From Hydractinia symbiolongicarpus (Eukaryota > Cnidaria > Hydrozoa > Anthoathecata > Hydractiniidae), in the NCBI RefSeq assembly GCF_029227915.1, contig NC_079882.1:31178001-31242000 (forward strand): a DNA stretch of 64,000 nucleotides, written 5' to 3'. Position 1 is the stretch's first letter, and the number at the start of each line of letters is the position of its first letter. The position numbers were made by a program, and so were the translations under genes. Below are positions 54,931 through 62,800 of this stretch, in pieces. Under the pieces are notes generated by a model. The model saw only the letters and a program-made list of their open reading frames with translations, was not told the DNA's origin and did not search any database.

Positions 54931-56980
54931 TTCCAGCAATCATGTCAAAATAAGAAGAATGCTATTTCTTGGAGTCCAATTGGCTCAATTAGCACATTTA
55001 TAAGTTCAAAGTCCAAAATCAGTTCAATTAAGTTCCACAGGCAATCGTTTCACTGTTAAAAGCGATGCAACCTTATAATATCAGAAACATATCGCTAAAT
55101 ACATGTTGGTATGAATATGTGACGCAATCGTTGTACCTGAAACGGAGTGATACCGTTAGAAAGTCAATGAAATAAAATTTTTGAAGCTGTTTCCATTTCC
55201 TCAGCGCGCTAACGGCTAAGATTGGTCCCACAGTACAGAATGACATATTTATCTAAATTTCTAAATGAAGCATAACCGCAGCGCCCAGTGTAACCGCTGA
55301 ATTCCAGCAATTATGTCAAAATAAGAAGAATGTTATTTCTTGGAGTCCAATTGGCTCATTTATCACATTTATAAGTTCGAAGTCCAAAATCAGTTCAATA
55401 AAGTCCCACAGTCAATCGTTTCACTGTTAAAAGCGATGCAACCTAGTAATATCTGAAACATATCGCTAAGTACATGTTGGTACGAATATGTGACACAACC
55501 GTTGTAACTCAAACGGACTGATACTGTTAGAAAGTCAATGAAATTTAGTTTTTGAAAATGTCTCTATTTCTTCAACACAAACTAACGGTTAGGATTGGTC
55601 CCACAGTAAAAAATGACTTATTTATCTACATTTTTTAATAAAGCGCTGTCACAGCTCCCAGTGTAATCGTTGAGTTCAAGCAATCATGTCAAATTAAGAA
55701 GACTGTTATTTCTTGGAGTCCAATTGTCTCATTTATCACATTTATAAGTTCAAAGTCCAAAATAAGTTCAATTAAGTCCCACAGTCAATTGGTGCACTGT
55801 TAAAAGCCATGCAACTTGGTAATATATGAAACATATCGCTAAACACATGTTGGTATGAATATGTGACACGACCGTTGTAACTCAAACGGAGTGATATCGT
55901 CTGAAAGTCAATGAAATAAAGTTTTTGAGGCTGTCTCCATTTCTTCAGCGCGCACTAACGGCTAAGATTGGTCCCACAGTACAGAATGACTTATTTACCT
56001 AAATTTCTAAATAAAGTGCTACTGCAGCGCCCAGTGTAACCGCTGAATTCCAGCAATCATGTCAAAATAAGAATAATGTTATTTCTTGGAGTCCAATTGG
56101 CTCATTTATCACATTTATAAAGTCAAAGTCCAAAATCAGTTCAATTAAGTCCCACAGTCAATCGTTTCACTGTTAAAAGTGATGCAACCTGGTAATATCA
56201 GAAACATATCGCTAAATACATGTTGGTACGAATATGTGACGCAACCGTTGTAACTCAAACGGACTGATACCGTTAGAAAGTCAATGAAATTTAGTTTTTG
56301 AAAATGTCTCTACTTCTTCAGCGCAAACTAACGGTTAGGAATGGTCTCACAGTAAAAAATGACTTATTTATCTACATTTTTTAATAAAGCGCTACCGCAG
56401 CGCCCAGTGTAATCGCTGAGTTCATGCAATCGTGTCAAATTAAGGAGAATGTTATTTCCTGTAGTCCAATTGTCTCATTTATCACATTTATCAGTTCAAA
56501 GTAAAAAGATCAGTTCAATTGAGTCCCACAGTCAATTGTTTCACTGTTAAAGGCCATGCAACCTGGTAATATCTGAAACACATCACTACATATATGTTGG
56601 TACGAATATGTGACGCAACCGTTGTGACTCAAACGGACTGATACTGTTAGAAACTCAATGAAATATAGTTTTTCAATCTGTCGCTATTTCTTCAGCGGGC
56701 GCTAACGGCTAGGATTGGTCCCACAGTATAAAATGACTTATTTATCTACATTTTTAAATAAAGCGCTACCACAGCGCCCAGTGTAATCGTTGAGTTCAAT
56801 CAATCATCTCAAATTAAGAAGAATGTTAATTCTTGGAGTCCAATTGTCTCATTCATCACATTTATAAGTTCAGAGTCTCAAATCAGTTCAATTAAGTCCC
56901 ACAGTCAATTGTTTCACTGTTGAAACGAATGCAATCTGGTAATATCAGAAACATATCGCCAAATACATGTTGGTACGAAT

Positions 56981-59416
56981 CTACATGTAAATGAATTTTT
57001 AACAACATATAAACTTAACTCTTTAATAAAAGAGCCTACATGCTTCAAAAGCATAGATAACCCTACAAACATAGATCTCATCTTAACAAACCACCCAGGA
57101 TCTTTTTGTCACTCCAGGGCTATTGAAACAGGCTTGTCTGATTTTCATAAATTGACAATGACTGTTTTAAAAGCCAACTTTGCTAAACGAAAACCAAAAA
57201 TTATAAATTATAGAGCATATCGGAATTTCAATAATGTAAATTTCCGCCATGATATAATGGGTGCTCTAAATGATGACAAAAATCTCGATGATTTTAAAAT
57301 GTTTGAAAATTTCAAAAACAGTGTTTTAAGCATCTTAGATAATCATGCTCCTCGAAAGAAAAGGTATGTACGTCATAATCAGGCAGCTTTTATGAGTAAA
57401 GAAATAAACAAGGCAATTATGAAGAGATCAAAACTTTTAAATAAGCATAGGAAGGATAAAACTCCAGAGAGTAAATTAGCATACAATAAACAAAGGAATT
57501 TTTGTGTTTCACTAATAAGAAAAAGTAAATACAAATTCTTCAACAACCTTAATGTTAAAAATATAACTGACAATAGGTTATTCTGGAAAACAGTAAAACC
57601 ATGTTTCTCTAACAAGACAGTTACAAGTGAAAATATTACCTTAGTTGAAAATGGGACTACAATATCTCATGATAAAGATATTACTGAAATATTCAACAAT
57701 TATTTTGGCAGTGTTGTTGAAAATTTAGGCATAAAGTCATCAAATATACAACCTTCAAGTAATGAAAACAGACCCAAAGATCAAATAAATTCGATAATAT
57801 ATAAATATAAATCTCATCCTAGTGTAGAAAAGATAAGAAAAAGCGCAAAAAGCAACACAAAATTTTCTTTTAAACAAACTGCATTTGAAGATGTTGAAAA
57901 ATACATTCGAAAACTTGATCCAAAAAAGGCGCAGCAAAAAGATGATATTCCTACTAACATCATCAAAGAAAACAGTGATATTTTTAGCCAATTCATTACT
58001 GAAAATTTTAATCAATCGTTAAAAAGTTCTGAATTTCCAACATCTTTGAAAAACGCAGATATTACTCCTACACACAAAAAAGGACTGCGCACTGAAAAGG
58101 CGAACTATAGACCTGTAAGCGTCCTATCGAACATCTCAAAAATCTATGAAAGATGCATGTATGACCAAATATACACCTTCTTCGAGCCATTATTTTCGAA
58201 ACTTCAATTTGGTTTTCGCAAGGGGCACAGTTCACAACAATGCCTCATAAGTATGATTGAAAAATGGAAAAACAGTCTTGACAAAGGTGGCACATTTGGA
58301 GCGCTTTTAACTGATTTGTCTAAGGCATTTGACTGCATACCACACGAGCTATTACTAGCAAAACTTCATGCATATGGCTTTGATATGAACTCTTTGCTGT
58401 TTATAAAATCGTACCTAATTGACAGGAAACAGCGAGTGCGTATAAATAACAATTATAGTACATGGAAAAAAATAAAATACGGCGTACCGCAAGGATCAAT
58501 TTTGGGTCCTTTGCTTTTCAATATATTTTTATGCGACCTTTTCCTTTTTGTCCCATATATGGACATTGTCAACTATGCTGATGATACAACCCCATTTTCA
58601 ATAGGAAAGAATATCAACGAAGTTATTGAAAAGATTGAATATGCAGCAATTATAATATTTACTTGGTTTGAAAATAACGGTATGAAAGCCAACCCAGAAA
58701 AATCACATTTTTTTACTAACAAAACTGATGTACGATTAAAAGTTTGTGATGAACTTCTAAACAATTCTCAAACTGAGAAACTGCTTGGTATAACCATAGA
58801 CCACAAACTTTCTTTCGAGGAACATGTTAATCAGCTCTGTAACAAGGCAGGCCAGAAAGTTAGTGCGCTTGCAAGGTTATCTTCCTTCATGACATTAGAC
58901 CAGCGAAAGCTGATTATTAATGCTTTTGTCACTAGTCATTTTTCGTACTGTCCATTAGTATGGATGTTTCACAGTCGTAAATTAAACAATAGGATAAACC
59001 ATATACATGAAAGAGCACTAAGAATTATCTATCAAGACTATCAATCCTCATTTGAAGAGCTTTTATCAAAAAATGGGAGCGTTACAATTCACCAAACGAA
59101 CTTACGCATCCTTGTTACTGAGCTGTATAAAGCTAAAACAAAAACAGGTCCAGAAATGTTGAATGAAATTTTTATTTTTCCTGAACCAGTGTATAATTTG
59201 AGGAAGGACAAACTTAAGAGTAACAAAATATTTTCAGTGAGATATGGGATCGAAACACTGTCTAATGTTGGGTTAAAGCTTTGGAACTCTTTGCCTAACG
59301 AGTATCGGAACGCTGGTACTTTAATTGAGTTTAGAAACAAAATAAGAAACTGGATTCCAAACCATTGTCCTTGCAGAATATGCAAAACTTTTATACCTGA
59401 ATTAGGTTTTCTTTAG
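56981..59416 (+). CDS. LINE ORF2-type polyprotein fragment: endonuclease C-terminus plus reverse transcriptase
   Basis: The element's protein copies its RNA into DNA at a nicked target. The frame is open from the 5' truncation point to TAG at 59,414-59,416 (811 residues) and is not interrupted. It has no genuine start: upstream is satellite, in frame back to a stop at 56,921. The first initiator-like codon is TTG at 57,134, which lies inside the endonuclease motif and is not a natural start. Numbering from that TTG as residue 1, the endonuclease remnant precedes it ('LIKEPTCF', 'IDLILTNHP') and ends with SDFH at 2-5, keeping the usual catalytic histidine. Reverse transcriptase motifs follow: NADITPTHKK 307-316, RPVSVLS 326-332, FGFRKGHS 359-366, DLSKAFD 394-400, GVPQGSILGP 450-459, catalytic YADD 481-484 and LLGITID from 550. 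A CPCRIC motif (745-750) lies near the C-terminus. There is no RNase H domain. Without its endonuclease it should not mobilise autonomously. Confidence 0.92.
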   Translation, partial: LHVNEFLTTYKLNSLIKEPTCFKSIDNPTNIDLILTNHPGSFCHSRAIETGLSDFHKLTMTVLKANFAKRKPKIINYRAYRNFNNVNFRHDIMGALNDDKNLDDFKMFENFKNSVLSILDNHAPRKKRYVRHNQAAFMSKEINKAIMKRSKLLNKHRKDKTPESKLAYNKQRNFCVSLIRKSKYKFFNNLNVKNITDNRLFWKTVKPCFSNKTVTSENITLVENGTTISHDKDITEIFNNYFGSVVENLGIKSSNIQPSSNENRPKDQINSIIYKYKSHPSVEKIRKSAKSNTKFSFKQTAFEDVEKYIRKLDPKKAQQKDDIPTNIIKENSDIFSQFITENFNQSLKSSEFPTSLKNADITPTHKKGLRTEKANYRPVSVLSNISKIYERCMYDQIYTFFEPLFSKLQFGFRKGHSSQQCLISMIEKWKNSLDKGGTFGALLTDLSKAFDCIPHELLLAKLHAYGFDMNSLLFIKSYLIDRKQRVRINNNYSTWKKIKYGVPQGSILGPLLFNIFLCDLFLFVPYMDIVNYADDTTPFSIGKNINEVIEKIEYAAIIIFTWFENNGMKANPEKSHFFTNKTDVRLKVCDELLNNSQTEKLLGITIDHKLSFEEHVNQLCNKAGQKVSALARLSSFMTLDQRKLIINAFVTSHFSYCPLVWMFHSRKLNNRINHIHERALRIIYQDYQSSFEELLSKNGSVTIHQTNLRILVTELYKAKTKTGPEMLNEIFIFPEPVYNLRKDKLKSNKIFSVRYGIETLSNVGLKLWNSLPNEYRNAGTLIEFRNKIRNWIPNHCPCRICKTFIPELGFL

Positions 59417-59451
59417 TTTCCCCGTTGTCTTCCTTTGCCAGTTGTGGAGCG

Positions 59452-59583
59452 GGAACTCAGTTAAACATGTCTTGCGGTGCGACGGTTTAGGTGGGGTGGT
59501 ATCATATGAGAATATTCTAGCCTTATTATCTGGTTGTATATTATTTTCTCTCGACCCCTGCCTGGGAAATTTGACTGAGTTCC
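59452..59583 (+). repeat. 10-bp inverted repeat in the LINE 3' UTR
   Basis: 'ggaactcagt' at 59,452-59,461 is the exact reverse complement of 'actgagttcc' at 59,574-59,583, with 112 bases between. In RNA this could form a long-loop stem near the 3' end. It may be a recognition structure for the element's reverse transcriptase, or chance. Confidence 0.45.
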
Positions 59584-59779
59584 TGGAACCACCACTACAT
59601 AGCCTTGACATATTTTTGACATATTATTTATATTATTTAAAATACTTAAAAAAAAAAAAATGGTATATACGGTATTCCTTATAGATTTTTTATATTCAGT
59701 TATTTATTGTTTTTAATGTTTTTAAAGTTGACTTTAATTAGCCTCAGAGCTACATTTTCTTGTAAATTTGTCAACTATA

Positions 59780-59785
59780 AATAAA
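59780..59785 (+). promoter_or_regulatory. Polyadenylation signal AATAAA of the LINE
   Basis: AATAAA lies seven bases before the A run that starts at 59,792. The position suits a signal used in the source transcript, though slightly closer to the tail than typical. The surrounding sequence is all A/T, so a chance match is possible. Confidence 0.6.
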
Positions 59786-59787
59786 TT

Positions 59788-59791
<4 letters not shown>

Positions 59792-59818
<27 letters not shown>
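59792..59818 (+). other. Poly(A) tail of the LINE
   Basis: Twenty-seven uninterrupted A residues join the 3' UTR to the resumed satellite at 'tatgtgacgc'. The pure run supports retrotransposition of a polyadenylated transcript and a fairly recent insertion, since such tails decay quickly. The last two A's could belong to the satellite target. Confidence 0.9.
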
Positions 59819-62800
59819 TATGTGACGCAACCGTTGTAACTCAAATGGACTGATACCATTAGAAAGTCAATGAAATGTAGCTTTTGAAACTGTCGGTATT
59901 TTTTCAGCGGCTCTAACGGCTAGGATTGGTCCCACAGTAAAAAAAATGACTTATTTATCTACAATTTGAAATAAAACGCTACCACAGCGCCCAGTGTAAT
60001 CGTTGAGTTCGAACAATCATGCAAATTGAGAAGAATGTTATTTCTTGGAGTCCAATTGTCTCATTTATCACATTTATCAGTTCAAAGTCCAAAATCAGAT
60101 CAATTGAGTCCCACAGTCAATTGTTTCACTGTTATAAGCGATGCAACCTAGTAATGTCAGAAACATTTCGCTTAATACATGTTGGTACGAATATGTGATG
60201 CAACAGTTGTAACTCAAACGGACTGATACCGTTAGAAACTCAATGAAATGTAGTTTTTGAAACTGCCTTTATTTCTTCAGCAGCCTGCTAACAGCTAGGA
60301 TTGGTCCCACAGCAAATTATGACTTTTCTATCTACATTTTTTAGTAAAGCGCTATCACACCGCCCAGTGTAATCGTTGAGTTCGAGCAATCATGTCAAAT
60401 TAAGAAGAATTTTATTTCTTGGAGACCAATTGGCTCATTTATCACATTTATGAAGTCAAAGTCGAAATCAGTTCAATTAAGTCCCACAGGCAGTCGTTTC
60501 ACTGTTAAAAACGATGCAACCTTGTAATATCAGAAACATATCGCTAAATACATGTTGGTACGAATATGTGACGCAACCGTTGTAATTCAAACGGAGTGAT
60601 ATCGTTAGAAAGTCAATGAAATAAAGTTTTTGAGACTGTCTCCATTTCCTCAGCGCGCGCTAACGGCTAGGATTGGTCTCACAGTAAAAAATGATTTAGT
60701 TTTCTACATTTTTAAATAAAGTGCTATCACAGCGCCCAGTTTAATCGCTGAGTAACAGCAATCATGTCAAATTGAGAAGAATGTTATTTCTTGGAGTCCA
60801 ATTGTCTCATTTATCACATTTATAAGTTCAAAGTCCAAAATCAGTTCAATTAAGTTCCACAGGCAATCGTTTCACTGTTAAAAGCGATGCAACCTGGTAA
60901 TATCAGAAACATATCGCTAAATACATGTTGGTACGAATATGTGACGCAACCGTTGTAACTCAAACGGAGTGATATCGTTAGAAAGTCAATGAAATAAAGT
61001 TTTTGAAACTGTCTCCATATTCTCAGCGCGCGCTAACGTCTAAGATTGGTCCCACAGTACAGAATGACTTATTTATCTAAATTTCTAAATGAAGCGCTAC
61101 CGCAGCGCCCAGTGTAACCGCTGAATTCCAGCAATCATGTCAAAATAAGAAGAATGTTATTTCTTGGAGTCCAATTGGCTCATTTATCACATTTATAAGC
61201 TAAAAGTCCAAAATCAGTTCAATTAAGTTCCACAGGCAATCGTTTCACTGTTAAAAGCGATGCAACCTTATAATATCAGAAACATATCGCTAAATACATG
61301 TTGGTATGAATATGTGACGCTACCGTTGTACCTCAAACGGAGTGATACCGTTAGAAAGTCAATGAAATAAAATTTTTGAAGCTGTTTCCATTTCCTCAAT
61401 GCGCTAACGGCTAAGATTGGTCCCACAGTACAGAATGACTTATTTATCTACATTTTTAAATAAAGCGCTACCACAGCGCCCAGCGAAAATGCTCTGTTCC
61501 AGCAATCATTTCAAATTAAGAAGAAAGTTTTTTCTTGGAGTCCAGTTGTCTTATTGATCATATTTCTAGGGTCAAAGTCCAAAATCAGTTCAATTAAGTC
61601 CCACAGTCAATCGTTTCACTGTTAAAAGTGATGCAACCTGGTAATATCAGAAACATATCGCTAAATACATGTTGGTACGAATATGTGACGCAACCGTTGT
61701 AACTCAAACGGAGTGATATCGTTAGAAAGTCAATGAAATAAAGTTTTTGAAACTGTCTCTCTTTCTTCAGCGCAAGCTAACGGTTAGGATTGGTCCCACA
61801 GTAAAAAATGCTTTATTTATCAAAATTTTTTAATAAAGCGCTACCACAGCGCCCAGCGAAAATGCTCTGTTCCAGCAATCATTTCAAATTAAGAAGAACG
61901 TTTTTTCTTGGAGCCTAGTTGTCTTATTGATCATATTTCTAGGGTCAAAGTCCAAAATCATTTCAATTAAGTCCCACAGTCAATCGTTTCACTGTTAAAA
62001 GCGATGCAACCTGGTAATATCAGAAACATATAGCTAAATACATGTTGGTATGAATATGTGACGCAACCGTTGTAACTCAAACGGAGTGATACCGTTACAA
62101 AGTCAATGAAATTTAGTTTTTGAAATTGTCTCTATTTCTTCAGCGCGAGCTAACGGCTAGGATTGGTCCCACAGTAAAAAATGACTTATTTATATACATT
62201 TTTTAATAAAGCGCTATCACAGCGCCCAGTGTAATCGTTGAGTTCAAGCAATCATGTCAAATTAAGAAGAATGCTATTTTTTTGAGTCCAATTGTCTCAT
62301 TTATCACATTTATAAGTTCAAAGTCCAAAATCAGTTCAATTAAGTCCCACAGTAAATTGGTTCACTGTTAAAAGCCATGCAACTTGGTAATATCTGAAAG
62401 AAATCGCTAAACACATGTTGGTACGATTATGTGACGCGACCGCTGTGTTTCAAGCGGACGGATACCGTTAGAAACTCAATGAAATGTAGTTTTTGAAACT
62501 GTCTCTATATCTTCAGCGCGTTCTAACGGTTAGGATTGCTCCCACAGTAAAAAATAACTTATTTATCTAAATTTATAAATGAAGCGCTACCACAGCGGCC
62601 ACTGTAATCGCTGAGTTCCAGCAACCATGTCAGATGAAGAAGAATGTTCTTTCTTGGAGTCGAATTGGCTCATGTATCACATTTATAAGTTCAAAGTCCA
62701 AAATAAGTTCAATTAAGTCCCACAGTTAATCGTTTCACGGTTAAAAGCGATGCAACCTGGTAATATTAAAAACATATCGCTCAATACATGTTGGTACGAA

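Larger units (their letters stand above)
14250..55430. repeat. Satellite domain II: homogenised, higher-order-repeat-rich monomers
   Basis: This domain is marked by 'gagttacagcaatcatg' with 'attgcgaagactg' (first near 15,055), by 'gtacagaatg' (first near 15,358), by 'gaagcataaccgcagc' and by frequent 'gtgatatcg'. Monomer types recur in ordered strings of 6 to 15, with near-identity over kilobases between copies. The change from domain I is gradual in one respect: the 'gacgctaaatgcatg' variant of domain I still occurs near 16,330, 16,705 and 20,055. Boundary coordinates are approximate because neighbouring monomers are chimeric. Confidence 0.7.
1..56980. repeat. Satellite DNA array, about 372-bp monomer (left block)
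   Basis: Uninterrupted head-to-tail satellite. The landmark 'tgacttattt' recurs at 81, 458, 831, 1204, 1577, 1949 and 2322 and onward, giving steps of 371-377 and a mean near 372.7 to position 56,734 (152 steps). Each monomer carries, in order, 'ggtcccacagt', an A-rich run, 'cttatttatct', a GCGCT/AGCGC hairpin, 'cagcaatcat', 'cttggagtcc', 'aagtcccacagt', 'gatgcaacc', 'acatgttggtac', 'gtgacgcaaccg', 'aaacgg' and 'ctaacggctaggattgg'. All monomers share one orientation. Variants differ mainly in the stretch after the hairpin. No stretch in this block departs from the satellite. The family name is not known to me; the role (heterochromatin, possibly centromere) is inferred from organisation only. 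Confidence 0.97.
59417..59791 (+). other. LINE 3' untranslated region
   Basis: The 375 bp between the stop codon and the A tail have no convincing coding potential; an 80-codon open frame at 59,442-59,684 has no recognisable motif. The first 170 bp are more GC-rich than the rest. A run of 13 A lies at 59,648-59,660. In this class the 3' UTR is usually where the reverse transcriptase recognises its own RNA; no such site can be proven here. Confidence 0.8.
56981..59818 (+). mobile_element. 5'-truncated LINE (non-LTR retrotransposon, CR1/L2/Jockey-like)
   Basis: A 2,838-bp insertion splits one satellite monomer. The left flank ends '...ggtacgaat' at 56,980 and the right flank resumes 'tatgtgacgc' at 59,819; together the flanks make one full monomer of normal length. 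The element holds the end of an apurinic-type endonuclease domain, a complete reverse transcriptase, a 375-bp 3' UTR, AATAAA and 27 A residues, on the same strand as the satellite as written. Target duplication is at most three bases ('aat', inseparable from the A tail). Loss of the 5' end and the A tail are standard signs of target-primed reverse transcription. The family resembles CR1/L2/Jockey-group elements of invertebrates; the exact clade cannot be set without phylogeny. Confidence 0.93.
55430..60800. repeat. Island of divergent satellite monomers around the LINE
   Basis: Excluding the LINE, these roughly seven monomers carry many private changes not seen in the HOR blocks: 'ctgtcacagctccc', 'aaagtgctactgcagc', 'aagtaaaaagatcag', 'tgttgaaacgaatgc', 'tcagcggctctaacgg', 'cagcaaattatgac' and 'atcacaccgccc'. 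They have no near-identical partner in the window and do not fit the flanking 15-monomer period. This is expected for monomers that have not been homogenised recently. Confidence 0.65.

Noticed and set aside
1-56980. CRISPR-like repeat array
   Set aside because: The repeats are 372 bp and contiguous, with no unique spacers and eukaryotic satellite organisation.
56969-56980. Long target-site duplication around the LINE
   Set aside because: The left flank ends 'gtacgaat' and the right flank starts 'tatgtgac'. At most 'aat' could be shared, and it merges with the A tail. No longer direct repeat is present.
57134-57136. TTG as the start codon of a 760-residue protein
   Set aside because: The frame continues upstream through typical endonuclease residues to the truncation junction, and TTG falls inside a conserved endonuclease motif (G-LSDFH). 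It is an internal leucine.
57379-59385. Minus-strand open frames of 60-98 codons inside the LINE
   Set aside because: They are shadows of the plus-strand reverse transcriptase frame, with no motifs of their own.
59442-59684. 80-codon plus-strand open frame in the LINE 3' UTR
   Set aside because: It follows the stop of the main frame, has no recognisable domain, and ends in low-complexity K/Y/L codons from A/T-rich sequence and the A13 run.
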